NCBI RefSeq assembly: GCF_001654845.1
Contig: NZ_LXES01000026.1
Location: 1 to 64,000, forward strand
DNA: 64,000 nt
Source: Enterobacter soli ATCC BAA-2102
GTDB lineage: Bacteria; Pseudomonadota; Gammaproteobacteria; Enterobacterales; Enterobacteriaceae
Direction of reading: 5' to 3'
Below the pieces are notes generated by a model. It was not told the DNA's origin, ran no database searches, and was given only the letters and a program-made list of their open reading frames with translations. Below, piece after piece: positions 11,455-20,091 of this stretch (position 1 is its first letter; each line of letters begins with the position of its first letter). A program made the translations under genes and the position numbers.

Positions 11455-11582
11455 AACGTAAAATAAGATAAACGATCAGGTGAAGTTTGGTGACTGCCAG
11501 TAAACTATTCAGACAATTGTTGTCTTGACGTGGTGAGGGGCTCTTTGCAGAATCCCTGCTTCGTTTTCTGACCGGAATAGTT

Positions 11583-12350
11583 ATGCAGGCATTGCTGGAA
11601 CATTTTATTACCCAGTCCGTTATGTATTCGCTCATCGCCGTTGCGCTGGTGGCGTTCCTGGAATCGCTGGCGCTTGTCGGGCTGATATTACCTGGCACCG
11701 TGATGATGGCGGGGCTTGGTGCGTTAATCGGTAGCGGTGAGGTTAACTTCTGGCAGGCATGGCTGGCCGGGATTGTGGGGTGCTTGCTCGGGGACTGGAT
11801 CTCTTTCTGGCTGGGCTGGCGCTTTAAGAAACCGCTGCATCGCTGGTCGTTCATGAAAAAGAATAAAGCGCTGCTGGATAAGACCGAGCACGCGCTACAT
11901 CAGCATAGTATGTTTACCATTCTGGTCGGGCGCTTTGTTGGCCCAACCCGTCCGATAGTACCGATGGTGGCCGGGATGCTGGATCTGCCCGTGACCAAAT
12001 TCGTGGTGCCGAATATTATCGGCTGCGTGTTCTGGCCGCCGTTTTACTTCCTGCCGGGGATCCTGGCCGGCGCGGCGATTGATATTCCTGCCGATATGCA
12101 AAGCGGACAATTCAAATGGCTGTTGCTGGCAACGGCAATGCTGCTGTGGCTGGCGGTATGGCTGTGCTGGCGCCTGTGGCGCAGCAGTAAAGCGGGAGTG
12201 GATCGTCTGACGCGCTACCTTCCTCGCCAGCGGTTAATCTGGCTGTCTCCCCTGATGCTCGGCATTGCGGTTGTGGCGCTGGTCGCGCTGATTCGCCATC
12301 CGCTGATGCCGGTGTATGGCGAGATCCTGTTGAAGGTTGTAAGCCGTTAA
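11583..12350 (+). CDS. yabI: DedA-family inner-membrane protein YabI
   Basis: A 255-residue multi-spanning protein of the DedA family, close to E. coli YabI (254). The family motif VGRFVGPTRPIVPMVAGM is present near the middle, with hydrophobic segments on both sides and a C-terminal hydrophobic helix. DedA proteins are linked to membrane-lipid (undecaprenyl phosphate or phospholipid) transport and proton-motive-force homeostasis; the exact substrate of YabI is not established. It follows araC by 128 bp and converges on thiQ. Confidence 0.93.
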   Translation: MQALLEHFITQSVMYSLIAVALVAFLESLALVGLILPGTVMMAGLGALIGSGEVNFWQAWLAGIVGCLLGDWISFWLGWRFKKPLHRWSFMKKNKALLDKTEHALHQHSMFTILVGRFVGPTRPIVPMVAGMLDLPVTKFVVPNIIGCVFWPPFYFLPGILAGAAIDIPADMQSGQFKWLLLATAMLLWLAVWLCWRLWRSSKAGVDRLTRYLPRQRLIWLSPLMLGIAVVALVALIRHPLMPVYGEILLKVVSR

Positions 12351-12358
12351 GGTGTTTT

Positions 12359-12379
12359 CCCTCTCCCTGTGGGAGAGGG
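12359..12379. repeat. REP-like hairpin CCCTCTCCC
   Basis: A perfect 9-bp stem with a TGT loop, followed by GCAGGGTGAGGGCA, lies between convergent yabI and thiQ. Copies of this kind of palindrome are dispersed between genes in many enteric genomes. A related hairpin occurs at 58207-58234. No T-run follows on either strand. Confidence 0.6.
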
Positions 12380-12393
12380 GCAGGGTGAGGGCA

Positions 12394-13095
12394 TCAGACC
12401 GCACGAATGCCCAGCAATGAGGATGCCCCCGCTTTACCGCTAAGCAGTTCTTCTGTTTCACCATCCCACATAATACGTCCCTCCGCGATCACCACCGATC
12501 TCGGCGCAATGCGTGCGGCATCTTCGATGCTGTGAGAAACCATCAGCATGGTGAGCTGCTGGTGCTTGCAGACGTCCTGCACCAGGGTGAGCATCTCCTG
12601 GCGCAGCGCCGGGTCGAGTGCGGAAAACGGCTCATCAAGCAGCAGTACCGGCTGTTCACGCACCAGACAGCGGGCCAGGGCAACGCGCTGGCGCTGGCCG
12701 CCAGACAGCTCACCCGGCAGCCTGTCGATAAACGCTGTTAACCCCATCTGCACGGCGATGGTGTCCAGTTTCTGACGCTGTACGGCGTTGAGTTTTAGCC
12801 CCGGGTTCATCCCCAGCGCGATGTTTTGCCACACCGTCAGGTGGGTAAACAGGTTGTTTTCCTGAAACAGCATCGACACCGGGCGTCGTGCCGGTGGCGT
12901 GTAGGTATGATCCTGGCCTTCAATGAGAATCGACCCGCTTGCCGGTTGCAGGAAACCGGCAACCAGGTTAAGCAACGTGCTCTTTCCGGCTCCGCTTGGG
13001 CCAAGCACGGCAATCATCTCACCCTGTCGCGCGGAAAGGGTGAAACGCATTGGCAGATGCTGGTAAAGCCAGGTGACATCAATCAGTTTTAACAT
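12394..13095 (-). CDS. thiQ: Thiamine/TPP ABC transporter ATPase ThiQ
   Basis: ThiQ powers thiamine, thiamine monophosphate and thiamine diphosphate uptake with ThiB and ThiP. The protein has 233 residues. Walker [10 protein letters not shown] is at residues 32-40, and the [13 protein letters not shown] signature and LLLDEP Walker B follow. The start [11 protein letters not shown] matches the E. coli start; 13 additional in-frame codons upstream are probably untranslated. The start overlaps the thiP end by 17 bp, which implies translational coupling. Confidence 0.95.
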   Translation of the reverse strand: MLKLIDVTWLYQHLPMRFTLSARQGEMIAVLGPSGAGKSTLLNLVAGFLQPASGSILIEGQDHTYTPPARRPVSMLFQENNLFTHLTVWQNIALGMNPGLKLNAVQRQKLDTIAVQMGLTAFIDRLPGELSGGQRQRVALARCLVREQPVLLLDEPFSALDPALRQEMLTLVQDVCKHQQLTMLMVSHSIEDAARIAPRSVVIAEGRIMWDGETEELLSGKAGASSLLGIRAV

Positions 13096-14689
13096 CGCGC
13101 CCCGGGAGTTTTTCGATAACGGTAAATAAGGCAAAGCACAGCAGCAGAAGTAACAGTGCCGTCACGGCGCCATCCTGACTGCGATAAGAGCCAATTTGCT
13201 GGTACAGCCAGAATGGTAGCGTGCGGAAATCATCATTACCAAATAACGCCACAACGCCAAAATCACCAATCGACAATACGCTGGCGAAGGCTAACGCCTG
13301 TGCCAGCGGGCGCTTCAGCGCGCGAAGTTCTACAACTTTCAGCCGCTGCCAGCCCTGCATTCCCAGAGACTGACACAACAAACTGTAGCGGCTGTTGATA
13401 TCGCGCATGGGGTTTTCCAGCACCTTGAGTGCATAGGGAATAGCCATCAGCGCGTTGGTGAAAATCACAATGCCGTCTGCGCTTTCGGGCAGGCCAACGG
13501 TGGTGTTGAAGAGTAAAAAGAAACCTGTCGCCAGCACAATACCGGGCATTGCCAGAATCAACATGCCTGTCAGTTCCAGGGCTTGTCCGGCTTTGCGCGC
13601 CTGGCGAGCATAAAGCTCGCGGCTACTCCAGAGCAACATCATGGTCAGGATAACGCACAGCAACCCCGCCGCCATCGCGATTCGTAATGAGGTAAAGGTC
13701 GCCTGCCAGAGCACCGGCTGTTGTAATACGGCCAGGATATTCAGGTTCAGGCCATCCACCACCACCGCCAAAAGAGGCGGCAGCAGAAGCAAGAGCGCCA
13801 GCGTAATCAGTGCGAAATCGGTGAGGCGGCTGTGCAGGCTATCCTGCGGATCGCGCCAGCCTGAAATCTGATTCGCCCCAGTCGGGATGGCTTTGCTCAG
13901 TCGCTGGCTCAGGAATACCAGCACCAGGCAGCAGAGCATCTGTACGATCGCCAGTAGCGCCGCGCGCCCGGGATCGTAGTCGTAGCTCAGGGCCTGGTAG
14001 ATAGCCAGCTCAATCGTGGTGGCCTGCGGGCCGCCACCAAGCGAGAGCACGGTCGCGAAGCTGGCAAAACAGAGCATAAAGATCAGGGCGGCGACCGGCG
14101 GAATTTGCCGACGCAGCCAGGGCCATTCGACGAAACGGAAGAACGACCACCCGCGCATATCCAGCTGGGCGGCAAGCTGGCGTTGCTCGCCGGGGATACT
14201 CTCCAGCGCCTGCAAAAAGAGCCGTGTGGCCATCGGCATATTGAAAAAGATGTGTGCCAGCAGAATGCCTTTCAGCCCGTAAGGGGAGAAGGTCCACTCC
14301 AGGCCCAGCAGGGTAAAGAGCGAGGCCAGCCAGCCCTGACGGCCATAGACGCTGAGAATACCGAAAACGGCGACCAGCACGGGCAAGATCAGCGTCATCG
14401 CGCACAGGCGCAGCAATGCCTGTCTGCCGGGAAACCGTCTTCGGTAAAGTGCTCGTGCCAGAAAAATGGCGGGAATAACCGACAGCAGCGCCGAGAGAAA
14501 CGCCTGCCAGAAAGAAAAACGAATGACGTGCCAGAGATAGCTATCGTGCCAGAGAGAGATCAGGTCGCTCTCTGGCGCGTTTAACCATAACGCAAGAAAT
14601 GCCCCCAGACTTACCGCAACCATCAGGATGGCGGCGAGCAGTCCGGGGATTAACCAGCCTGCAATTAACGGCTGACGGCGCGTTGCCAT
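13079..14689 (-). CDS. thiP: Thiamine/TPP ABC transporter permease ThiP
   Basis: ThiP is the inner-membrane permease of the thiamine ABC transporter. Its 536 residues match E. coli. It is a fused double permease with two binding-protein-dependent transport modules (roughly residues 50-260 and 330-530) and about twelve hydrophobic segments. It overlaps the end of thiB by 25 bp and the start of thiQ by 17 bp. Confidence 0.95.
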   Translation of the reverse strand: MATRRQPLIAGWLIPGLLAAILMVAVSLGAFLALWLNAPESDLISLWHDSYLWHVIRFSFWQAFLSALLSVIPAIFLARALYRRRFPGRQALLRLCAMTLILPVLVAVFGILSVYGRQGWLASLFTLLGLEWTFSPYGLKGILLAHIFFNMPMATRLFLQALESIPGEQRQLAAQLDMRGWSFFRFVEWPWLRRQIPPVAALIFMLCFASFATVLSLGGGPQATTIELAIYQALSYDYDPGRAALLAIVQMLCCLVLVFLSQRLSKAIPTGANQISGWRDPQDSLHSRLTDFALITLALLLLLPPLLAVVVDGLNLNILAVLQQPVLWQATFTSLRIAMAAGLLCVILTMMLLWSSRELYARQARKAGQALELTGMLILAMPGIVLATGFFLLFNTTVGLPESADGIVIFTNALMAIPYALKVLENPMRDINSRYSLLCQSLGMQGWQRLKVVELRALKRPLAQALAFASVLSIGDFGVVALFGNDDFRTLPFWLYQQIGSYRSQDGAVTALLLLLLCFALFTVIEKLPGRDVKTD

Positions 14690-15648
14690 TCACTTACCCA
14701 TGCTGCACGCTGTGCAGCAACCTGCTGCGGCGTAAACTCCAGTGAGGTTTGCGGTTTAGCAAGCTGATCAAAACCTGCCGGTAGCGCAACGTGGGTGACT
14801 GGGTACATCCAGTTGCCCGTTGGGATAGCATTCTGGAACGCAGGAGAAACCATAAATTTCAGAAACTTCTCTGCCAGTTCCGGCTGCTTGCTGGCGGCGG
14901 TACGTGCTGCCACTTCAACCTGCAAGTAGTGGCCTTCAGCAAAGTTTGCAGCCGCGTAGTTGTCTTTCTTCTCGGCAATAATGTGGTAAGCCGGAGAGGT
15001 GGTGTAGCTCAGCACCAGGTCGCTTTCCCCTTTCAGGAACAGGCCATAGGCTTCACTCCAGCCTTTCGTGACGGTGACGGTTTTCGCGGCCAGCTTCTGC
15101 CAGGCTTCCGGCGCTTTATCGCCATAGACTTTTTGCATCCACAGCAGCAGGCCGAGACCTGGAGTACTGGTGCGCGGATCTTCGTAAATCACGCGCCATT
15201 TCTGATCGCTTTCAACCAGCTCTTTCAGGCTTTTTGGCGGGTTCTTCAGCTTGTTTTTGTCATAAACAAAGGCAAAGTAGCCGTAATCAAAGGGAACGAA
15301 GGTGTCGTTTTTCCAGCCGCCAGGGACATTAACGGCATCGGTTGCCACGCCGCTTTTGGCAAACAGCTTCGTTTGTGTGGCGGCGTCCAGCAGGTTGTTA
15401 TCAAGGCCAAGCACCACGTCGGCTTTGCTGTTTTTCCCTTCCATACGCAGACGGTTAAGCAGCGAAACGCCATCTTCCAGCGCGACAAATTTCAGCTCGC
15501 AGTTACAGTTGGCTTCAAAGGCTTTTTTTACCACCGGGCCTGGGCCCCAGTCAGCCGAGAAAGAGTCGTAGGTGTAGACCGTCAGAACAGGCTTAGCAGC
15601 AGCAGGCAGTGCAAACAGCACCAGCAGAGGAAGAACTTTTTTTAACAC
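14665..15648 (-). CDS. thiB: Thiamine/TPP periplasmic binding protein ThiB
   Basis: ThiB (TbpA) captures thiamine and its phosphates in the periplasm for ThiPQ. A GTG start at 15648 is preferred. It gives 327 residues, the E. coli length, and has a GAGGT ribosome-binding site a few bases upstream, whereas upstream ATG codons lack one. The N-terminus is a signal peptide with a likely cut after AAA at residue 18 (MLKKVLPLLVLFALPAAA, then KPVL). The mature protein resembles E. coli ThiB throughout. The operon is preceded by a TPP riboswitch. Confidence 0.94.
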   Translation of the reverse strand: MLKKVLPLLVLFALPAAAKPVLTVYTYDSFSADWGPGPVVKKAFEANCNCELKFVALEDGVSLLNRLRMEGKNSKADVVLGLDNNLLDAATQTKLFAKSGVATDAVNVPGGWKNDTFVPFDYGYFAFVYDKNKLKNPPKSLKELVESDQKWRVIYEDPRTSTPGLGLLLWMQKVYGDKAPEAWQKLAAKTVTVTKGWSEAYGLFLKGESDLVLSYTTSPAYHIIAEKKDNYAAANFAEGHYLQVEVAARTAASKQPELAEKFLKFMVSPAFQNAIPTGNWMYPVTHVALPAGFDQLAKPQTSLEFTPQQVAAQRAAWVSEWQRAVSR

Positions 15649-15692
15649 TTTGCACCTCATAGTTGAGTGGCAAAGGATTTTGAGCGACAGCC

Positions 15693-15781
15693 TCAAATCC
15701 CTTCGCCGGCGTTATCCGGATCAGGTTCGACGGGTATTATCTCAGCGCACATCAGTGATGCAGCACCCCGTTGAGAACGGC
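15693..15781 (-). ncRNA. TPP riboswitch (THI element)
   Basis: On the minus strand upstream of thiB are the conserved TPP-riboswitch parts in order: GGGGTGC, GCTGAGA, ACCCG, GAACCTGATC and a closing CCGGC-GAAGGGA helix. A second hairpin (15676-15700) follows, between the aptamer and the GAGGT ribosome-binding site of thiB. No strong T-tract follows, so control may be translational. E. coli carries the same element upstream of thiBPQ (also called sroA). Confidence 0.92.
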
Positions 15782-15816
15782 GGTATTGTAATGATTTGGT
15801 GAATATTACGAAAGTG

Positions 15817-17472
15817 TTATGGCTCAGGCGGCGCAAACCAGGCAGATTTGAAGTCAAACCAGCCCAGCGTGTTCATGCGTAAGCCGCGCATACTGCGCTG
15901 CCCCTGTATCATCAGCCAGTGGTGGATCAACGGCACAATGGCCTGCTGCGCCAGTAATTGCTGGCACCACGAGGCCAGATTCATCTCACCTGCGCGCCAC
16001 TGGGCGGCGTCTTGCTGCCAGTCCCGGTCGATACAGTGCTGGATCAACGGCACCTCGTACAGGTGCGAAAAGAGCGAGAAATCGAGCGGCAGGGTGAAGT
16101 TTGCACTGTTCAGCCAGATGTCGCTTACCACATCGCCGCGGTGCCACTCGTCATAATCTACTTCCTGGATGTCCAGCCGGACACCTTCGGCGGCCAGCAA
16201 CTTGCTCATGATCCGGGCGATAAAGCGGTGTTCCACGTGCTCGCGGTAATAGGTCAGGGTGATCGACTCCAGCCCGGCGGGCTTTTCGCCGTGAATCGGC
16301 CGGGCGTGGTGCCAGCGCGGGAGCAGACCGTAGGCCGGGAACCAGTAGGTCTGGTATTGCTCCTCAGCCTGATAGATAAGATTGGCCGGGGAAAGGACAT
16401 GACTCACCCATCTGCGCACGTCGTGGCTGGCACCACGGTGGCTGCGGGTGTCAAACAGCAGGTAATAGCAGCCCTCTTCCAGACGGCTTTCAACCGCTTT
16501 TTCTCCTTCGGTTGGCCCTTCCAGCGTTAATCCACAGCTCAGCTCCTCGCTGATATCAGGCAGAACCCAGACGTTGACTTCATCGATCAGCGCGCGATAG
16601 CCAAAGTAGTCGTCAAAAGCGCGAATTTTCAGCTGGTTGTTGGTATTGCGCGTTACCGCGTAAGGGCCTGTTCCCACGGGCTGGCTGGCAAAATGGGGCA
16701 GGGAATCCCATTCACGCGGCAGGATCATCGACGGGACATAACCCATTAGCCACGGAAGCCACTGGTCAGGCTGGGACAGTTCGATATCAACAGTCCATGC
16801 CGTTGGGGAGTGGATCCGAGAAATGTGACCGTAAAGGGGAAGCGTGCATGCCCGCTGAAGCGAATCGATGACGTCGCTTATCTCCAGCTCACGACCGTGG
16901 TGGAAATGGATGCCGGGGCGTAAAAAAAAGCGCCAGTGAAGAGGGGAAAGTTGCTGCCAGTGGTGAGCAATATCGGCTTCCAGTTCCCCGTTTTCCTCAT
17001 TTATGCGCGTCAGGCCACTGAAAATTTGTCGCGCCATATGGGTTTCAGAACGCCGTAACGCGGTGCCGGGTAACAGATTTTTCATTGGTCGATAGTAGAG
17101 CACCCGTAGAATATGCCGCCCCTGGCGAAAGCTTCGCCCGAGATGCGAAACCAGCATCTGACGTACGGCCGCCTTGTCGCCCACCAGTTGCACCAGTTGA
17201 TCGATTCGGTCCTGCTCCAGCAGGTCTTCCGCGCGCTGCTGTTGCAGCGCAAGGCCGGTGTAGAGGAAGGTCAGGCGTGAACGTTTACCGCGCCCAGCCT
17301 CTGCTTCCCAGTTCAGCCAGCCCTGCTGTTGCATGGTGTTCAGCAACGTACGCATATGGCGGCGAGAGCAGCTCAGTAAATCGGCCAGCTCATTCAGCGT
17401 GGTGTCCTGGGATTGCCCCTCGCAGCATTGCCAGAGGCGGATAAATTGTTGTTGCAGACGACCAGAAGGCAT
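15817..17472 (-). CDS. sgrR: Sugar-phosphate stress regulator SgrR
   Basis: SgrR activates the divergent sRNA gene sgrS during glucose-phosphate stress. It has 551 residues as in E. coli. An N-terminal winged helix-turn-helix region (about 1-110, including [16 protein letters not shown]) is followed by a large solute-binding-protein-like domain similar to periplasmic oligopeptide-binding proteins, presumed to sense a small molecule. The start is 67 bp from the likely 5' end of sgrS, so they share a regulatory gap. Confidence 0.96.
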   Translation of the reverse strand: MPSGRLQQQFIRLWQCCEGQSQDTTLNELADLLSCSRRHMRTLLNTMQQQGWLNWEAEAGRGKRSRLTFLYTGLALQQQRAEDLLEQDRIDQLVQLVGDKAAVRQMLVSHLGRSFRQGRHILRVLYYRPMKNLLPGTALRRSETHMARQIFSGLTRINEENGELEADIAHHWQQLSPLHWRFFLRPGIHFHHGRELEISDVIDSLQRACTLPLYGHISRIHSPTAWTVDIELSQPDQWLPWLMGYVPSMILPREWDSLPHFASQPVGTGPYAVTRNTNNQLKIRAFDDYFGYRALIDEVNVWVLPDISEELSCGLTLEGPTEGEKAVESRLEEGCYYLLFDTRSHRGASHDVRRWVSHVLSPANLIYQAEEQYQTYWFPAYGLLPRWHHARPIHGEKPAGLESITLTYYREHVEHRFIARIMSKLLAAEGVRLDIQEVDYDEWHRGDVVSDIWLNSANFTLPLDFSLFSHLYEVPLIQHCIDRDWQQDAAQWRAGEMNLASWCQQLLAQQAIVPLIHHWLMIQGQRSMRGLRMNTLGWFDFKSAWFAPPEP

Positions 17473-17526
17473 AAAAGGGGAACTCCTGACAAAAAATCAG
17501 CAATTTATTTATCCCTATATTAAGCC

Positions 17527-17532
17527 AATAAT
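17527..17532 (+). promoter_or_regulatory. sgrS -10 element (candidate)
   Basis: AATAAT lies 7 bp before the inferred sgrS 5' end. No good -35 was seen, consistent with a promoter that depends on SgrR. Confidence 0.4.
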
Positions 17533-17539
17533 TCTTCCC

Positions 17540-17786
17540 GATGAAGCGAGGAGGTAAATTATGAAGAGGTCTACCGCACGTCAGTTTTATCAGCAGTATT
17601 TTTCAGCGACAAAGGGAGTGTCCTGGCTGGCCCGCCAGTGTGCAGAGCAACGGCTGAAAATTTTGGAAGAATTGATGCAGTGGGATGTTACGAAATCGAC
17701 CTCTTCTCGCTAACTCGCCTCGATCATGTGTGACTGAGTATTGGTGCTAATCACCCGCCAGCAAAATGTTTTTGCTGGCTTTTTTC
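17540..17786 (+). ncRNA. sgrS: Small regulatory RNA SgrS
   Basis: SgrS is an Hfq-dependent sRNA that represses ptsG and other sugar-transporter mRNAs when phosphosugars accumulate. The 5' end is placed by resemblance to E. coli (GATGAAGC). The ptsG-pairing block GTGTGACTGAGTATTGGTG is conserved at 17728-17746. The 3' end is a strong terminator with a 10-bp stem (17757-17766 with 17770-17779), a 3-nt loop and a T-run, as needed for Hfq binding. At about 246 nt it is slightly longer than E. coli SgrS (227) because the sgrT insert is longer. Confidence 0.93.
17561..17713 (+). CDS. sgrT: Glucose-uptake inhibitor peptide SgrT
   Basis: This 50-residue peptide, encoded in the 5' part of SgrS, inhibits the glucose PTS permease EIICB-Glc in E. 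coli. It reads MKRSTARQFYQQYFSATKG and ends VTKSTSSR. The RQFYQxYF start and the EELMQWD segment match K-12 SgrT (43 residues). A GAGGAGG ribosome-binding site precedes the ATG. Compared with K-12 it has an N-terminal MKRSTA addition and a longer middle. It was found by reading the SgrS sequence. Confidence 0.88.
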   Translation: MKRSTARQFYQQYFSATKGVSWLARQCAEQRLKILEELMQWDVTKSTSSR

Positions 17787-17833
17787 GTTTACTATCTCAC
17801 CCAATTTCGAACCGCTTTCACAAGGATTTGCGT

Positions 17834-19012
17834 ATGCTCTGGTTGATGACGATGGGGCGACGCCTGAATGGCGTGTATGCCGCATTTATGCTGGTGGCTT
17901 TTATGATGGGTGTGGCGGGGGCGCTTCAGGCGCCTACGCTGAGCCTGTTTCTCAGCCGCGAAGTAGGGGCACAGCCATTCTGGGTTGGCCTGTTTTACAC
18001 CGTCAACGCCATTGCCGGGATCTTGGTCAGCCTGTGGCTCGCTAAGCGTTCTGACAGCCAGGGCGATCGCCGAAAGTTGATTCTGTTTTGTTGCGCCATG
18101 GCCATCGGTAACGCCTTGCTGTTTGCCTTTAATCGTCACTATATGACGCTGCTCACCTGCGGCGTGCTGCTGGCGGCGCTGGCCAATACTGCCATGCCGC
18201 AGCTGTTTGCGCTGGCCCGTGAGTATGCGGACAGTTCTGCCCGCGAAGTGGTGATGTTCAGCTCGGTGATGCGTGCGCAGCTCTCTCTCGCGTGGGTTAT
18301 TGGCCCCCCACTGGCATTCATGCTGGCGCTGAGTTATGGCTTTACGGTCATGTTTTCGATCGCGGCAGGGATTTTTGCCATCAGCCTTGTCCTGATTGCC
18401 TTTGCGCTGCCTTCTGTTGCAAGGGTTGAGCAAACGCCAGACAAACTGGTTGCTCAGGTCAGCGGCTGGAAGGATAAAAATGTCCGGATGCTGTTTATCG
18501 CCTCCACGCTGATGTGGACCTGTAACACCATGTATATCATCGATATGCCTTTGTGGATCAGCAGTGAGCTGGGTCTACCGGACAAACTTGCGGGCATCCT
18601 GATGGGGACGGCCGCAGGGCTTGAGATCCCGGCGATGATTCTGGCGGGTTACTACGTTAAGCGCTTCGGAAAACGCCCAATGATGATTGTCGCCGTGGCG
18701 GCGGGGGTGTTGTTCTATCTGGGGCTTATCTTCTTCCATTCGCGCGAGGCGCTGCTGGCGTTGCAGTTGTTCAATGCCGTGTTTATCGGGATTGTTGCCG
18801 GGATAGGGATGCTCTGGTTCCAGGATTTAATGCCGGGGCGTGCGGGTTCGGCCACGACGTTGTTTACGAACAGTATTTCAACCGGTGTGATACTGGCAGG
18901 GGTGATTCAGGGGGCAATTTCGCAAAGCTACGGGCATGGGGCAGTGTACTGGATGATTGCGGCGATATCGGTCGTGACGCTGGGGCTGACCTGCCGGGTG
19001 AAAGATGTCTGA
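17834..19012 (+). CDS. setA: Sugar efflux transporter SetA
   Basis: SetA is a major facilitator family exporter of sugars and sugar analogues in the inner membrane. It helps relieve sugar-phosphate stress and is partly co-expressed with sgrS. The start MLWLMTMGRRLNGVYAAFM gives 392 residues, as in E. coli, and is preceded by AAGGA. An in-frame start at 17741 would lie inside sgrS and is rejected. About twelve hydrophobic segments are visible, and SLWLAKRSDSQGDRRK is the MFS loop 2-3 motif. Confidence 0.95.
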   Translation: MLWLMTMGRRLNGVYAAFMLVAFMMGVAGALQAPTLSLFLSREVGAQPFWVGLFYTVNAIAGILVSLWLAKRSDSQGDRRKLILFCCAMAIGNALLFAFNRHYMTLLTCGVLLAALANTAMPQLFALAREYADSSAREVVMFSSVMRAQLSLAWVIGPPLAFMLALSYGFTVMFSIAAGIFAISLVLIAFALPSVARVEQTPDKLVAQVSGWKDKNVRMLFIASTLMWTCNTMYIIDMPLWISSELGLPDKLAGILMGTAAGLEIPAMILAGYYVKRFGKRPMMIVAVAAGVLFYLGLIFFHSREALLALQLFNAVFIGIVAGIGMLWFQDLMPGRAGSATTLFTNSISTGVILAGVIQGAISQSYGHGAVYWMIAAISVVTLGLTCRVKDV

Positions 19013-19047
19013 ATCTGGAAGGCGGCTTCACGAAATCAAACGACTTT

Positions 19048-19076
19048 CTGACAGGTGCTCATAAGGCGCATAGAGT
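19048..19076 (+). promoter_or_regulatory. Promoter of hok-like mRNA
   Basis: CTGACA (19048-19053) and TAGAGT (19071-19076) are 17 bp apart. The predicted start near 19083 would give an mRNA beginning GGCGGGTGCTTGAGGC, which resembles the 5' ends of hok-family transcripts as I recall them. Confidence 0.6.
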
Positions 19077-19129
19077 GCGTGGCGGGTGCTTGAGGCTGTT
19101 TGCCTCACGCTTTCGCAAGAGGCAAACAG

Positions 19130-19182
19130 TGGAGAGTCCCACATCAAATAAAACTGATGGGGAGACAAACTTCACAACCCAC
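19130..19182 (-). ncRNA. Sok-like antisense RNA (candidate)
   Basis: On the minus strand, TTGCTT (19212-19217) and TAACCT (19189-19194) lie 17 bp apart and would start an RNA near 19182. This RNA would be complementary to the mRNA leader just upstream of the toxin. A hairpin (19154-19162 with 19138-19146) follows and could end it. Position and form agree with Sok RNAs of the hok/sok family. The exact ends are uncertain. Confidence 0.6.
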
Positions 19183-19230
19183 ATTGCGAGGTTAGTCTCT
19201 TCATCGCCGAAAAGCAATAAGGAGGCTGGA

Positions 19231-19383
19231 ATGCCAAAACGTACTCTGCTGTTAAGTTTGTTTTTGATCTGTACGACGCTATTGATCTTCACCTGGATGG
19301 TGCGCGACTCGCTGTGTGAGCTGCACTTCAGACAGGAGAAAACAGAGCTGGCGGCAGTGTTGGCTTACGAAGCAAAACGTTAG
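19231..19383 (+). CDS. Hok/Gef-family membrane toxin
   Basis: A 50-residue peptide: MPKRTLLLSLFLICTTLLIF, then TWMVRDSLCELHFRQEKTEL and AAVLAYEAKR. It has the Hok-family layout: a short basic N-terminus, one transmembrane helix (about residues 5-23), the RDSLCEL motif with the conserved cysteine, and a polar AxxAYE tail. By eye it is closest to chromosomal HokA of E. coli. Such peptides depolarise the inner membrane when expressed. A TAAGGAGG ribosome-binding site precedes the ATG. It is a type I toxin between setA and leuD, a position empty in K-12. Confidence 0.87.
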   Translation: MPKRTLLLSLFLICTTLLIFTWMVRDSLCELHFRQEKTELAAVLAYEAKR

Positions 19384-19390
19384 CGGTGTT

Positions 19391-19411
19391 GGCGGGGGAA
19401 GGTTCCCCGCC
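19391..19411 (+). terminator. hairpin after hok-like toxin
   Basis: A 7-bp GC stem (19391-19397 with 19405-19411) lies just after the toxin stop. There is no T-run; in hok mRNAs such a structure sits before the 3' fold-back element. Confidence 0.45.
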
Positions 19412-19446
19412 TCTCCAGAGTGGTTGAGCCTCAACGCACCCTTATC

Positions 19447-19471
19447 AATGGCCCGCGCGCTGCGGGCCATT
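19447..19471 (-). terminator. leu operon 3' hairpin
   Basis: A 10-bp perfect stem (19447-19456 with 19462-19471) lies a few bases downstream of the leuD stop. The following minus-strand sequence is only weakly T-rich, so termination efficiency is unclear. Confidence 0.5.
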
Positions 19472-19475
19472 GCCT

Positions 19476-20081
19476 TTAGCGCATAAACGCAGGCTGTTTT
19501 TTCTCGTAGGCCGAAATGGCGTCTTCATGCTGCAATGTCAAACCAATGCTGTCCAGACCATTGAGCATACAATGGCGGCGGAAGGCATCAATACTAAAGC
19601 CATAGGTTTTATCACCGGCTTTAACCACTTCAGCTTCCAGATCCACTTCAAATGAAATGCCCGGGTTTGCCTGAACCAGGCTGAACAACTCGTCAACCTG
19701 CTCATCGCTGAGCGTGACAGGCAGTAACTGGTTGTTAAAACTGTTGCCGTAGAAGATATCGGCAAAGCTTGGTGCGATTACGACTTTAAAGCCGTAGTCA
19801 GTCAGCGCCCAGGGAGCGTGTTCACGTGATGAACCGCAGCCAAAGTTTTCCCGGGCCAACAGAATCGATGCTCCCTTATATTCCGGGAAGTTCAGTACGA
19901 ATTCCGGGTTAGGGACTTCACCTTTATCGTCCAGGAAACGCCAGTCATTAAACAGGTGAGCGCCAAAACCTGTGCGTGTCACTTTCTGTAAAAACTGCTT
20001 AGGAATGATTGCATCGGTATCTACGTTGGCCGCATCCAGTGGGACAACCAGGCCTGTATGTTGGGTAAATTTCTCTGCCAT
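19476..20081 (-). CDS. leuD: 3-isopropylmalate dehydratase small subunit LeuD
   Basis: LeuD pairs with LeuC to isomerise 2-isopropylmalate to 3-isopropylmalate in leucine synthesis. It has 201 residues as in E. coli. The swivel-domain motif [20 protein letters not shown] is present near residue 75. It is the last gene of leuABCD, 10 bp after leuC. Confidence 0.97.
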   Translation of the reverse strand: MAEKFTQHTGLVVPLDAANVDTDAIIPKQFLQKVTRTGFGAHLFNDWRFLDDKGEVPNPEFVLNFPEYKGASILLARENFGCGSSREHAPWALTDYGFKVVIAPSFADIFYGNSFNNQLLPVTLSDEQVDELFSLVQANPGISFEVDLEAEVVKAGDKTYGFSIDAFRRHCMLNGLDSIGLTLQHEDAISAYEKKQPAFMR

Positions 20082-20091
20082 GATTGTCTCC

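Larger units (their letters stand above)
19083..19441 (+). ncRNA. hok/sok-type toxin mRNA with tac-stem and fold-back element
   Basis: The transcript region shows the structure of hok mRNAs. An 11-bp perfect 5' stem (19096-19106 with 19119-19129) corresponds to the tac-stem. The 5' segment 19084-19096 can pair with 19428-19441 over 13 bp with one bulge, as in the fold-back inhibition element that keeps full-length hok mRNA silent. A GC hairpin at 19391-19411 lies after the toxin. Ends are inferred from pairing and the promoter, not measured. Confidence 0.65.

Noticed and set aside
19075..19230. GTG start at 19075 for a 102-codon extended toxin
   Set aside because: It lies in the predicted -10 region and upstream of the likely mRNA start, so it cannot be the translated start; GTG 19129 is the better candidate for a Mok-like frame.
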